A stretch of 64,000 nucleotides of DNA from Anastrepha obliqua (Eukaryota; Arthropoda; Insecta; Diptera; Tephritidae): assembly GCF_027943255.1 (NCBI RefSeq), contig NC_072893.1, positions 134,105,784-134,169,783 of the forward strand, in the 5' to 3' direction. Below, in pieces: positions 25,640 to 36,599 of the stretch; positions within the stretch are counted from its first letter, which is position 1; every line of letters starts with the position of its first letter. A program made the translations under genes and the position numbers. The notes under the pieces were generated by a model, which was given only the letters and a program-made list of their open reading frames with translations, was not told the origin of the DNA and searched no databases.

Positions 25640-26540
25640 CTCGAGTGTTATGACCTTCAATAGATTCTCCTTAATGCAGCCTGTAGGTTCTACTCTTTTA
25701 GATCTTCTTAAATCGTTTAATCGCATGAGATACCAATGAACGAACAATATCAAGGCTAATATATAAGTTAAGGCATGATACCGAAACCTACGAAAGCAAC
25801 AGCATTTCGTTGCAAAACCTCACATACCCTACCGCTTTTTCTGTCAGCCTAGTGCTGACATCTAAGCTCAGTCGATGCAGCCCAACACCATTAAACATGA
25901 TGATCACTACCTGCGCTTACCTTAGCAACAGCATGCCGGGCAGGCAGCGCAAATAGAAAGACTCTCGCCTGGCCTCACAAAACAACCCGCTGCATAACAA
26001 CAAACAGTGATCACTGCTTGCGCTTGGCTTGGCAACAGGATGTTAGGCAGGCAGACCAAAACACAACAATTGTTGTCTGGCCCAACTAACCACCGACTGC
26101 ATAGCAACACAACATGCGTGAGCTTAGCATGCAGGTCAACTGCATGACAACAGCTCGATCAATGCATTGCGCCTGCCCTAGCAGCGTCGTGTTGGGTAGG
26201 TAGCCCAAAACACAACGGTGCTTGCCTGCTTTAGTGAACCACCGATTGCATAGCAACGCATGGTTGACATGCTTGGTAGGCAGGCCAGCGGTACCACTTG
26301 TCATGCGCATGCAACAACACAATTGTGTTGCTAGCGGTAGAATCCAAGCGACATTTTTCGCGCAACAACACTTACAGGTGATTACCACTGATCGCGAGGG
26401 TATAAAAGGCGGTATCATTGCCTGTCGAGGACAGTTCTTGTTACGTTGCAGGAGTTGCAAAGTCAACTTAAATATTAAAGTTAATAAAGTACCTATTTAA
26501 TTCAAACAAAGTGTTGTTTTATTTTATAAGCAATATGACT
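25640..26540 (+). promoter_or_regulatory. LTR-like promoter segment with internal imperfect repeats
   Basis: The segment is GC-richer than its surroundings. It holds three imperfect units opening with GATCACTACCTGCGC, GATCACTGCTTGCGC and GATCAATGCATTGCGCC at 25902, 26009 and 26157. Each unit runs through a GCAACA, GGCAGG and CCGACTGCATAGCAACA-type series. It is followed by a TATA box (GTATAAAAGG, 26400-26409), an initiator-like region and a polyadenylation-type AATAAAG at about 26482. That is the layout of a U3-R-U5 LTR or a strong host promoter. I could not find matching ends, a target duplication or a second LTR, so a solo LTR is a guess. Confidence 0.4.
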
Positions 26541-26900
26541 TGCTTAACTTATACAAGGCGATATCGGTCGATTTATTTCGTTTTCTTGCGATTTGGTATT
26601 TTGAATATCAAATTCACCTGATTCTTTATTTGTTTGTTTGCATTCTGATTAGAATTTTGACATTCATTAACTTAAAATAATGTTGTTGCCCTAACCACCA
26701 CCTTGTATTATTTTGCCTTGAGCAATACTAAACCCCCGCCGGTTTTCTAACATTTATTTGTGATCTGAGTTTTATTATTTGTCTCGAGTTGTATATTTCA
26801 GCTCATACTGGAAATACATATAACCTACATAATGTTTTTAGAGATACTGGACCCCCTTGCTGGAGCTGGGATCCATACACTCGTACTTGAAAAAATGTTA
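26541..26900. other. Non-coding stretch
   Basis: Low-complexity, T-rich sequence between the LTR-like segment and the DD41D fragment. No gene or repeat was recognised. The missing 5' half of the following mariner may once have stood here. Confidence 0.5.
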
Positions 26901-26904
26901 TAAA

Positions 26905-27394
26905 TGTTTTCCAATAACAGGTATTATTGGTGAATTTTTTATGGTCGGAATTGGATGGTATTGATCTGGGCAACATTTATTTTAAAGAAGATGGCGCTAC
27001 GTGCCACACAAGCAACGAGGCTATTGATCTTTTACGGATAAAGTTTCCGGACCGTGTTATCTCTCGAAGAGTTGATCCCGATTGGCCACCGAGATCTTGT
27101 GATTTAACACCTTGTGACTTTTCTCTTTGGGGCCACGTGAAAGAGAAGGTCTACGCCAACAGCCCAGGGTCAATTCAAGACCTCAAAGATGGAACTCGTG
27201 AGGCTATCGAGGTCATAGGGCAGCCCCTTTTCAATCCGGTTATGGAAATTTTCATGAAAAGGATATTCTCCTATAACCGTGGTCGTGGTGGTCATACCTT
27301 CGGCATACCTTCCTCTTTATAATGAAATAAACATCCGATCATTAAAAAATTGCGTTTTTTTAATATCAAAATAACACCTCTGTTTGGAAAACCC
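26905..27394 (+). mobile_element. DD41D mariner fragment, 3' half
   Basis: The 131-codon frame (26927-27322) covers the C-terminal half of a rosa-type transposase. It has YFKEDGATCHTSNE (second catalytic Asp) and WPPRSCDLTPCDFSLWG (third Asp). Forty-one residues separate the two, counted directly, which defines DD41D. The first Asp and the DNA-binding part are missing. Downstream, TTTGGAAAACCC before a TATA at 27395 looks like the 3' terminal inverted repeat. No matching 5' end is visible, so the copy is 5'-truncated. The frame itself is intact to its TAA. Confidence 0.8.
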
Positions 27395-28651
27395 TATATA
27401 TTCAGATTATAAATTGCATGAATCGAAATATTTGGGCTGAAACTTGAGTCACTGGTTCCAATGAGCCGATTTATCAAAAGAATGAATCCCGAGACTGTTG
27501 AATTAGTGACGCCTTTTATACTACACATTAAAACATTTTTAAAAAACTGAATTTTGGATGGTCCTTTTCTATAGCGTCCAAAATTATAAAATTTGAAATA
27601 CTTGATATTCAATTTAACGAGAAAAAAATTCATTCGTTAGCGTAATGACAGGAACTCCGCTTCTATTGGTATTAATAAAAAAGTGGGCTTACACAAATTA
27701 GAGAACTCATGTCGCTTAGTAATTTAAGGAAAATTTCGGTCAGACCGATGCCTGCTCGCTCGCGTTGCGCTAAATGAAAAGCACTTTGCGGATGGAGTCG
27801 CGGGTAACGTCTTGTATATTTATAAAGGGCCTATTATAATAACATTATGTTTTAATTTCTATGTTTATCGTTAGCGTTGCGCTTTTCAGCGTTACAAAAT
27901 TATAAATTACGACATAGGTACGTATCTATACATAAATGATAAATAGCTTCCAGTTTAGCAAATGTTTAAAAATAATGATCACGCCAGCTTTGAAGTCTTC
28001 TTATTGGGTTCTACATATTATATACATACAATTGCAAAGTATCAGAAGATAGTACGATAAGTTTTTCGTGTTTCTCGACAGCAAGTGTTGCCATTTTCTA
28101 ATCAGAGTTTTAGAATAACCGATCGACAGTCATATAATATACGTATACGCGCTCACATAATTATGATGGCGCAAGGTTTCAATTACTAGTTAAGTGCTTT
28201 GATTCAGGTGTAATAAAAATCATAATAAAGTGGTGTGGGCAATGTGACTTTGGTTTCTAGGATATTGTGGGAAACGCCTTTCATAAAACTTACTTACTAT
28301 ATTAATTCAAAAACTTATAAGGCGTATTTCTTTAGACTTATTTTGAAATTGCACTAATAATAAAAAATGAACACAATATGGGGCATGCATTATGACACAT
28401 ATTTAAATGTAGTATTAAAACTTGTAAATTTTTCTTGAGTTATACAAATAAACTTACTAAAAGTTTTCGCTTTTCCATTGCCATTTTTCAGCTGAAATAT
28501 TTATGAATATGCATGCAACTTTTTATAAGTAATGTAATAGAAAATCATACATGTTAGTTTATTAGCTCTGATTAATTTTTTGTCATCACATAATTCTGTC
28601 GATAAATATCTAAAACTTGTTGAAATAAGGTTTCATAAAAACAGACACATG
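27395..28651. other. Non-coding AT-rich DNA
   Basis: No gene was seen. Only short low-complexity frames occur. A slightly GC-richer patch at 27740-27815 has no recognisable motif. Confidence 0.55.
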
Positions 28652-28653
28652 TA

Positions 28654-29477
28654 AAGGGTGTTTTTTTAGAGGTTAGGTTTTCAAGTTCGCACTACTTTTT
28701 TCGTAGATGGTCTTTTTGACAGCTGTCACTTGATTTATGCTCAGTTTGGTTTGCCATTTCATAATGAATAGACTTACACCTGAACAACGTTTGCAAATCG
28801 TGCAAATTTATTACGAAAATAATGGTTCGGTTCGCGCGACGCATCGAAGAAAATTTTGTTCAGCGATGAAGCTCACTTTTGGTTGAATGGGTATGTCAAT
28901 AAGCAAAATTGTCGCATTTGGAGTGAACATAATCCACAAGCCATTGCTGAGATGCCGTTACATCCTCAAAAAGTCACCCTCTGTGCTGTATGGGCAGAGG
29001 GAATCATTGGTCCATATTTCTTTAAAAATGAAGCCGGCCATAATGTTACAGTCAATGGAGAGCGCTATAGAGCCATGATTAATGACTTTTTCGTGCCTGA
29101 ATTGGACGATGTTGATGTGGACGACCTGTGGCGTGGACTCCAAGATCGTGCGATATAACACCGCTGGACTATTTCTTGTGGGACTATGTGAAGTCGCTTG
29201 TCTACGCAGATAAGCCCGAGACGATTGACGTCTTGGAAGAGAATATTCGGCGCGTTATTGCTGACATACGGCCCCAATTGCTGCAAAAAATGGTCGAAAA
29301 TTGGGCCTCTCGGCTGGAATTTATTCGAGCCATCCGCGGAGCCACTTGCCCGAAATCATTTTTAAAACTTAATGACAAACCCTTATCTTTATAATAAAGC
29401 TAAATTCTTGGCCATAACATTAAATTATATACGTTTTATTTCATCTTGAAAACCTAACCTCTAAAAAAAACACCCTT
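28654..29477 (+). mobile_element. DD41D mariner, complete ends, internally deleted (non-autonomous)
   Basis: Both ends are present. They are AAGGGTGTTTTTTTAGAGG at the left and the reverse complement of a near-identical sequence at the right, extending about 30 bp, each next to a TA (28652-28653 and 29478-29479). The transposase starts at 28764 (MNRLTPEQRLQIVQIYYE), then jumps from the helix-turn-helix part directly to FSDEAHFW. A second jump after DVDDLW removes the block with the second catalytic Asp. It continues with PRSCDITPLDYFLWDYVK to a stop at 29392-29394. Two internal deletions and one lost active-site residue make it non-autonomous, but it could be moved by a related transposase. 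Confidence 0.9.
28856..29394 (+). pseudogene. DD41D transposase catalytic region with internal deletion
   Basis: The first frame (28856-29158) has LFSDEAHFWLNGYVNKQNC, including the first catalytic Asp, then GIIGPYFFKN and VTVNGERYR. It goes out of frame at the deletion after DDLW. The second frame (29128-29394) picks up at TPRSCDITPLDYFLWDYVK with the third catalytic Asp and ends in LNDKPLSL. The segment with QDGATCHT, expected in between, is absent. The lengths fit a transposase of about 345 residues reduced to about 210. Confidence 0.85.
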
Positions 29478-29599
29478 TATATGGAGCTACAAATACATTT
29501 TTTGAGTACTTAAGTGATGAAAATTAAATAAATATTATATTTAGTGGTACCTGTAAATTATGGATTTCGAACATTGCAGGCATTCTCTGAGACATGCGG

Positions 29600-29695
29600 A
29601 GTTGTCACTATTTAGCAAGTTCGGGCAGTGCTCCCTCCATAATTTAAGTACGCTCTGGATGTCAGTCACAGATCACCGTCTATGTTCTTATGGAT
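29600..29695 (-). mobile_element. Short RTE LINE fragment
   Basis: The stretch with CTCCCTCCATAATTTAAG, GCTCTGGATGTC and TTGTTCTTA-like blocks matches 23790-23880 of the RTE element in the same orientation, with about one difference in ten. It covers only the linker region between endonuclease and RT. It is therefore an internal scrap of a related RTE copy, not a 5'-truncated insertion. Confidence 0.75.
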
Positions 29696-29699
29696 TAAT

Positions 29700-30950
29700 C
29701 CAACTAAATTTCTCTTAGAAAGTTCAAGAAAATAAAGCAACTAGATAAAGAGTTTTTCTGAAACAAAACACCCCAACTCAGAACTATTCAGAAATGTATT
29801 TTCATTAAAATAATTGAATAGAATGTTTATATGCAATATTTTTTTTTGTAAGAAAACTCTGGCTCTTTATTGCTACATTCAACTAATCAGATTTTTCAAA
29901 GATCGACTTCGTCTGGATCGATGTTGAAACGATTATGGCTTTGGACAAAAACTCAAGCGGCGTTAATTAAATACATAGTTAAAGTTTTTTAAGAGTCTGG
30001 TCTCAAAATTGGCAAGGAAATATTTTTACAATATTCGAAAATGAAAGATTCGTATTTTTGAGTTCTGAATTCTAAATTTTTACACTTGTTTTCTTTGAAG
30101 CCACTGCTTAGTATGACTAAAAAGTTGTAGGGTAGAAAAAAAATAGGTGTAGCAAAAAAAGAAAACTGACTGCAGAAATTCAATATATGCTATGTTTACA
30201 CTGGCAAGTTATTTTAATGCAGAATGCATTCGCAATATTTACATAAACATAACGAGATATTTATGCATTTAAATCGAATTATTATGAAGTTTTACCTCGG
30301 TTGCGTAACTTTAGATAGCAATTTGTTTTCATTGATTCTATTAAAGGTTTTTAATGGATTCAAATTCAAAATATATCAAAAGCTAAATTGAAATTAAGTA
30401 TATATATGTACATATGTAGTTATACATATATTATGTTTAAGCATTTAACTCATTTTGGAAACAGTTTGACATAGGGTTGCATAACAATAATTTCCATGAG
30501 CATTATACTAAAGAACCAACGCCGAAACGAAAAAGATTTTGTGTCGTCTCAATTTGAATAAGATCTTTTGTGAGTGGAAAATTATTTAAGACTAGAAAAT
30601 CGGTTCCTCTGATCGGGTCCGCCTCTGCCGCTTATATTCCAATTGGCATACTGCTGATTATTTATGTTACTGTATTTGTCAATATTGCTGGAACAAATAC
30701 GTTTAAGGCCTTTTTTTACTCGTTTTTACTTCATTTATTTTTTATATTGCGGAGCAACACATTTATTACTTTTTTATTTACTCTGAAGTGAGTCAAGCGT
30801 TTATGCGGTTGCCCATGACATCGAGTTGATAAATGCAAACATGCCGTATTATGCTTATACTCGGTAATACATATGAGTGTGTGTATTTATATCTATGAAT
30901 GGACTTATATTTTCTTATGCGTAAATATGTGAATATATTTGTGTCAAAAT
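29700..30950. other. Non-coding AT-rich DNA
   Basis: No gene was recognised. The 73-codon hydrophobic frame at 30570-30791 is low-complexity T-rich sequence and not a credible membrane protein. Confidence 0.55.
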
Positions 30951-30954
30951 ATTA

Positions 30955-31400
30955 GTTTGGGGAAAAAGAAATCCATTATTATAATTTTTTTTTGCCCAAA
31001 TGGTTTAAAACTGTTTTATGGTCGATCTTTGCCTTCTGGACGATGCTACGACTACTAACATGCCAGACAAGTTTGATTATTTCTGCGATTTTATCTACAT
31101 TTTCGACGACGGCCTGCCTGTGCGAAATGGATTTTTAACATCAAAAATGCTTGAATGGAAAAGACGAAACCAAAATTGCACGTAATTAGCTGTCGCAGTA
31201 TCGGCACCATAAACACCATTCACAATTCCAGCGGACTGCCTTGCATTTTTGCCTTTATCGAAGAAAAAAATTAAAATGTACCGAATTTTCTCTTCGTTGA
31301 TTTCCACTGTTAACACTCTGTGATTCCCAACTGAATGCAACAAACAAAAAACAGCAAACAAATTTTCTTAGTGTGACATGCCACTTTGACAACGAGCATG
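30955..31400 (-). mobile_element. DD34D-type mariner deletion derivative
   Basis: On the - strand, a frame from about 31330 reads EEKIRYILIFFFDKGKNARQ, followed by a YGADTATANYVQFWFRLFHS block. This is the N-terminal DNA-binding domain of a mariner transposase. A second frame follows with a VLNHLGKKK end. The sequence then passes straight into CTTTTTCCCCAAACTAA at about 30957-30973, which looks like the element's 3' terminus. The whole catalytic domain is missing and the 5' terminus was not found. Confidence 0.7.
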
Positions 31401-32121
31401 GAATGAAAATTTCCTCTATTTTTATTACTTTTTGGTTTGTTTTATTTTTGATTGGCCACCTACAAGATTTCATTTAAGCTTTTTGAATCACAACCGTTTT
31501 CGATAATTTCTATGGACCTATAAACACTACACGTTTTTGAGCGTTTGTCCAAAAATGAGGGACGTAACGAAAGCGAACAATCCTTTTTATAACTGATAAT
31601 AATAATAATGGTACAAAAATGGTCTAGACTTCGAATGTATGTTTAAAAGATTAGAAGCCACTTATGATTTCCAGGGTATATCCCTTGCTGCTAGTTGCCT
31701 TATTTGTTTAATATGTAATCATTCATAATTATATTTCGTGTAAAAAATAAATAAAAAAAAATTATTTAGGAACCCGTTTTAGTTTGGTAATCAATCAAGC
31801 TAAGTAATTCATTTTTAGGCCCTAAACATGTTCGGTAGGAGCTTAAACGCCGGCATTTGAAAATATAATATTTTTTTAATATAATTTTTAACCAGATGGT
31901 AACGTAATTTACTTTATAAGTACGTATGGATATTTTAAAACTGGTACCATATTTATGTGGTTGAGTTAAGAATGTTATACGTTGCAATGAGCATTGCGCA
32001 GAGTCGGCACTTACTGCAGTTATGCAAATACTCAAAAATAGCAGGTGATTCAGCTGTTGGTGCACAGAATTAGTGCCCGTGGCACTGGTTGCATTAAAGT
32101 CGTGTGCGCGCAGCTTACCTA
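31401..32121. other. Non-coding DNA
   Basis: No gene or repeat was recognised. The 143-codon - strand frame at 31766-32197 has no family-like motif and runs into the transposon end at 32124. Confidence 0.5.
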
Positions 32122-32123
32122 TA

Positions 32124-33042
32124 CAGGGTGGGCCATAGAGCATTTGCTTTTTGAACCACCTATTTTTTTGAGAATGGTAACACAAATGACATGTCAAATG
32201 AGTTCATAATTTACTTAAAGGTTTGACATTTACGAAGTGGGACGCTATATAGTACCCTTGAACAAAATTGGGAAATATTGAAAACCTATTTCTAAAGTGG
32301 TGAGTCTTCTACTCAAACTGTGAGAAACGAAAAATCATCTTTTCTGATGAAGCTCATTTTCACATCGGTGGCTACGTCAATACGCAAAATTGTCAGATTT
32401 GGGGCTCAGAAAATCCACACGTTACTGTAGAGAAGCAAATGCACCCACAACGAGTCACTGTTTGGTGCGGTTTTTGTCTGGCGGCATCATCGGGCCATTT
32501 TTTTCGAAAATGAGCGAGGAGCCGCGGTTACAGTAAATGGCGAGCGTTACCTTGACATGCTCAACGAGTTGTTTCCAAAAATTGAAGAGGATGACATGGA
32601 CGACATTTGGTTTCCACAGGATGGTGCAACTTGTCACACTGCCAAAGTTACACTCGAACTTTTGGCTACCGTTTTTGAAAACCATATAATCAGTCGAAAT
32701 TCCGATATCAATTGGCCGCCTCGGAGCTGTGATTTAAGCCCGTTGGACTATTTTTTGTGGGGAGCTGTTAAGGACAAATGCTATGCGAACCATCCAGAGA
32801 CGATTGATGCTTTAAAACACGAAATCGAAGTTGCCATTCATGAAATTGGAGCCCAAACCATCGAAAATGTGCTTAAAAATTGGGTTGATCGAATGTAAAG
32901 CCAGTCGTGGCAGTCATTTGAACGATATTATTTTTCATTCATAAATAACAATGTTCAATCTTCAAAATAAAAAAAAATTTTGAAAATAGTAATTAGTTTT
33001 TTTTATACCCGATTCAAAAAGCAAATTTTACATGGCTCACCC
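32124..33042 (+). mobile_element. DD41D mariner, complete ends, 5' coding part deleted
   Basis: The ends are CAGGGTGGGCCAT with CATTTGCTTTTTGAA at the left and the reverse complement of GGGTGAGCCATG with TTTGCTTTTTGAATC at the right. Both lie next to TA (32122-32123 and 33043-33044). Inside, frame-shifted pieces give the FSDEAHF region (about 32345). The open frame 32557-32898 has WFPQDGATCHTAKV and PPRSCDLSPLDYFLWGAVK, with 41 residues between the catalytic Asps. The DNA-binding N-terminus is gone. The wording differs from the 28654 copy, so these are separate families of the same lineage. Confidence 0.88.
32557..32898 (+). pseudogene. DD41D transposase C-terminal fragment
   Basis: The 113-codon frame begins at MLNELFPKIEEDDMDDIWF and carries the second and third catalytic Asps with 41 residues between. 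It ends in the ENVLKNWVDRM block, which is the usual C-terminus of this lineage, at a TAA. The first catalytic Asp (SDEAHF) lies upstream in another frame. Confidence 0.82.
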
Positions 33043-33044
33043 TA

Positions 33045-33530
33045 TAATTTACAACAAATACTCTCCAATAGTTTCAAGAGAGCACAAAAATTAATAACAG
33101 CAGCAGAAATGTAAGCACACAGAAAGAAAAAAAAACAGCAACAGTCACAATTAGAATTTCAATTATTTTCAACGCCTACACTTCGACTTGCTGCTAGCCA
33201 TGAGGACGCTGAGGCGTAAATAGCTACGACTCATTGCTTGGTCTTGCTACGCGCTTAGAAATTGCGGTTCTCGTCTGCCTAAAGAACAACAGAAATAGCT
33301 TGGCAGCGTCATAAGCGACAATAACAACAATCCAAACGCCAAAAGCTACCATAAATCATTGGTTTTGAGGCGAAGGAGGAAAGGAAAGCTTCGGAGACAT
33401 CGTTTTGCCTAGAACCGCGTTTTAAGTCAATGTGAGTGCGCAAGCGCCGCTTAACAGACTCCGATGAGTAATTCGCAATATTTTAGTTGTGTATTTTTCG
33501 ATCTTATTGAAATTATTAATTGCATTATTT
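33045..33530. other. Non-coding stretch between mariner and SINE
   Basis: Slightly GC-richer at 33175-33430, but no open frame, RNA or transposon motif was seen. Confidence 0.5.
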
Positions 33531-33570
33531 CGCATTGATATATGTTTACACGCATTGATATATGTTTACG
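33531..33570 (+). repeat. 20-bp tandem duplication directly before SINE copy 1
   Basis: Two adjacent copies of CGCATTGATATATGTTTAC plus one base (33531-33550 and 33551-33570), differing only at the last base. The second copy abuts the SINE head. Confidence 0.9.
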
Positions 33571-33910
33571 GCCGCCGTAGCCGAATGGGTTGGTGCGTGA
33601 TTACCATTCGGAACTCACAGAGAAATCGTTGGTTCGAATCTCGGTGAAAGCAAAATTAATAAAAACATATTTCTAATAGCGGTCGCCCCTCGGCAGGCAA
33701 TGGCAAACCTCCGAGTGTATTTCTGCTATGAAAAAGCTCCTCATAAAAATATCTGCCGTTCGGAGTCGGCTTGAAACTGTATGTCCCTCCATTTGTGGAA
33801 CAACATCAAGACGCACACCACCAATAGGAGGAGGAGCTCGGCCAAACACCGAACAGAAGTGTACAGAAGTGTACGCGCCAATTATTTATTTTATTTATTT
33901 ATTTTTTATA
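33571..33910 (+). mobile_element. tRNA-derived SINE, copy 1
   Basis: The head has a box A-like TAGCCGAATGGGTTGGTG (33578-33595) and a box B-like GGTTCGAATCTC (33631-33642), the internal RNA polymerase III promoter of a tRNA. The spacing fits a type II (Ser/Leu-like) tRNA with a long variable arm. A unique body of about 190 bp follows, with GGCAGGCAATGGCAAACC, CGGAGTCGGCTTGAAACTG and AATAGGAGGAGGAGCTCGG. The 3' end reads TGTACGCGCCAATTATTTAT and a (TTTA)n-type tail. ATATGTTT occurs on both sides and may be the target duplication. The same body recurs at 34971 and 11776. Confidence 0.88.
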
Positions 33911-33955
33911 TGTTTTATACATACTCGTAACTTAATGATCTCAATTTTACATTAA
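33728..33955 (+). other. Chance frame inside SINE copy 1
   Basis: A 75-codon frame crosses the SINE body and tail. The same region in copies 2 and 3 gives unrelated or broken frames, so it is not a gene. Confidence 0.7.
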
Positions 33956-34970
33956 TAAAGTAAGCTGGGGCCAAGCATTGCGCTTCAGGATTAAAAAATA
34001 TATTGTAGCACCTTGTAAGTTTGGATGATTTATTACATCCCTTTTCTACTTATACAAATATAATCTATAAATATTTTAACCGTTTCTCTTTAATAAAATT
34101 ACCGACAAACCATTATTGTAGGATTGTAATCCGATTGTCATTGAATTAAGGCAAAACAAATAAATCACATAAGTGACATTAAGATAATTTCGTACACCGC
34201 CACTCAGTTGTTAAGAATTGTGGGAAGAGAATTCGTATATGCTTATTGTACACACAAATAACAAATGAGTATATTTATATGCATGGCGCATACTTTTGAC
34301 TTTCGGTGACTTTCGGAATTTTTTTTCTGATTATAATTTATAATTTAATTTAATTTTAATTTATTTTATAAATAAATATGAATAATATATAATATTATAA
34401 TTCTAATATATCAAATTTATATTCTTACATCTACTCCTTCTATGAAGCTCTATTTGATTTGCATTACTGTGCAAATGTAAATAAAGAAGGCTGTCGTCAA
34501 CAAATTTTCAAAAGTATGAGATTAATTAAATATCAAAGGCTAGGGCTAGGGCGTATACGCAACTTGCACTTAGTAACGATCAGTGTTTCATAGCATGATA
34601 CTAAGTTTCCCGCGAACTGCCAAAACGTGCTACAATCCATACAAATTGCATTGCTGGCAAACTAGTACTCAGTTCACGCCGTGAAAAGGCCACGCAAAAT
34701 GTCATTTAAAACTGAGCGAAAACTGCAGTTCGCTTGCGAGTGAAGTGCTTGAGTTCGAAGAGTGTGTAAATCTTCTTTAGATTTTTTTAGGGCAATATAT
34801 ATTTGTATCAATTTATTTACAAATACTTTTCTTACCAAAATTTGCCAATTTCTTCTGGGGCGCCGCACATAAATTTGACGTTTCTTCTCACTTCACGGCA
34901 AGGCAAATGCATATTGCTGTCGAAATTTCACGGTTAAGAAGTAGTGCTAGATTTTAAACATTTATATGCG
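33911..34970. other. Non-coding DNA with a possible small minus-strand exon
   Basis: Mostly AT-rich. On the - strand, an ATG at 34912 opens 25 codons (ending in the block CGAPEEIGKF) that meet a splice-donor match, TTTG then GTAAGA, at 34836/34835. A host first exon is possible, but the frame is short and I do not recognise the protein. Confidence 0.2.
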
Positions 34971-35272
34971 GTCACCGTAGCCGAATGGTTTGGTGCGAGA
35001 CTACTATTTGGAAGATTCGAATCTCCGTGCATGAGATACCAAATGATAGAACAAGTTTTTTCTAGAGGCGGTGACCCCTCCAAAAGCAATGTCAAACCTT
35101 ATAGTATATTTCTGCTATGAAAAAGCTTCTCATAAAAAACCATTTGTCGTTCGGAGTCGGCTTAAAACTATAGGTCCTTCCATTTCTGGAATAATATCGA
35201 ATAATACTCCACAAATAGGAGGAGGAGCTTTGCCAAACACTGAATTAAGGGTGTAAGCGCCAATTATTTATG
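34971..35272 (+). mobile_element. tRNA-derived SINE, copy 2
   Basis: The head GTCACCGTAGCCGAATGG and box B-like GATTCGAATCTCC are followed by the same body blocks as copy 1 (TTTCTGCTATGAAAAAGC, CGGAGTCGGCTTAAAACT, AATAGGAGGAGGAGCT). It ends in TGTAAGCGCCAATTATTTAT. Box B has lost the leading GG, and the segment between head and body is shorter than in copy 1. Overall it differs from copy 1 at many sites, so the family is not newly amplified. The flanks CATTTATATGC and ATTTATGC could be a decayed target duplication. Confidence 0.87.
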
Positions 35273-36239
35273 CCTTTAAATCCATTTGTAAAAATTTGTA
35301 CAAAATCACTTTATTGTTTTTATTTAAAAGTAATTTTTTTAAAGTATTATGTTGGTTTATATTAAAAGTATATTTATTTAAAGTTAACAGTTTGATTTAG
35401 TAGGTTACTTTAGTATCTAATTTAATAAAATTTAAATTAAACAAAATTATACAATATATATTTACTGAAGCTGCTTGCTGCTGACCACCTTTGAATTTGA
35501 TTGCTTGCCAAAAACCGTCTCTCCTTTTAGTACTGTTACTTTTGTTTCTTAGTTTTCTCACTGGTCACGATCAGCGCACAAGAGATATTCCCGTTGCTCT
35601 TTTAGCTGCCAGGAGACGTTGTATTTGAAGTTTCGACTAGAGTCCTAAATACAATTATTCTGAAAAGTATAATCATTTTGCAATGTAGAAGCTTGTTTTA
35701 AAACTCAGTCATCGTTGGCAGGCAGTATAAAACGCTAGGTCTTTCCTTTTTATAGAAGCCCGAAATAAACGCCGCGAATTTGTATTAAGCTAAGTGAGAA
35801 GAGAGAAAAGAATGGATCTGCATGATGCATTTCATATTACTGAAAAGATACTTTACTTAAACGACAATGGTGAACAATTAATACTATTTTGTTCGCAAAA
35901 TCAACTACGCATAACAAATATGTTTTTTACTCAAATTCCAGAGGTCTCCACTGAGCTATAGACTTCATATTAAGAAAAAGCAAAGTTCATCCTCCGACTG
36001 TCTGAGACTTGCCTTCATTAACGGCTGCAAATATTGGATCGGATCAGAACCTTTTTTTAATGAAACTAAAGTTAACAGTCCAAAAACATAAAAAATCTAT
36101 ATCAATGTATAAAGAAAAATTTAATTTAGATTGTTTACAAAATCCATCCATCCATCATAATGTGGCTGGGTTAGGTTAGGTATGAAAAGTATAAAATTTG
36201 GAGCAAATACACAGTAAATGACACATGTTTGAAGTTAAA
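35273..36239. other. Non-coding AT-rich DNA
   Basis: No gene, RNA or recognisable transposon motif. A patch at 35470-35650 is less AT-rich without an open frame. Confidence 0.5.
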
Positions 36240-36599
36240 TGCAACATAACTTCTGCAAATGAAGATACTGGATAAAGAAAAGTCAATGCAAGCAATTCTA
36301 AGAATTCAAAACCACGGTTTGCCCCAGAGGTCAAAACACTAGCAGCAAGAAAAAGAACTGCCTATCTACAGTTCAGACAGAACGTCATAACGGACACCGA
36401 GTTTAAAATCGTAAGAGATGAGGTTAGTACCTATCCTTCTCAAACATCGCTATACTCATATAAGACTCTCACTTTGAACTCACTACTCAGAAATATGGAA
36501 CAAGGGAGCAATGAAGATCCAACTGTTTCCCATATCGCCAATGAAAATTATTCATATCGCTTTCTGACTTCGAAAGTTCTGGGAGCATGACAAAATATA
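36240..36599 (+). mobile_element. Decayed LINE, upstream part (interrupted by mariner)
   Basis: A + strand frame reads FAPEVKTLAARKRTAYLQF, followed by TEFKIVRDEV. This resembles the linker between endonuclease and RT in RTE-like LINEs (basic, with an 'ARKRTAYLQF' block). The same element resumes at 39965 after the mariner, where RT motifs follow in the same orientation. Confidence 0.55.

Noticed and set aside
30570..30791. Small hydrophobic protein with membrane segments
   Set aside because: T-rich low-complexity DNA gives hydrophobic residues in any frame; no ATG context or relatives recognised.
33571..33655. A functional tRNA gene
   Set aside because: Only the box A and box B regions fit; the acceptor stem does not close and the sequence continues into a body shared with other copies, so it is a SINE head.
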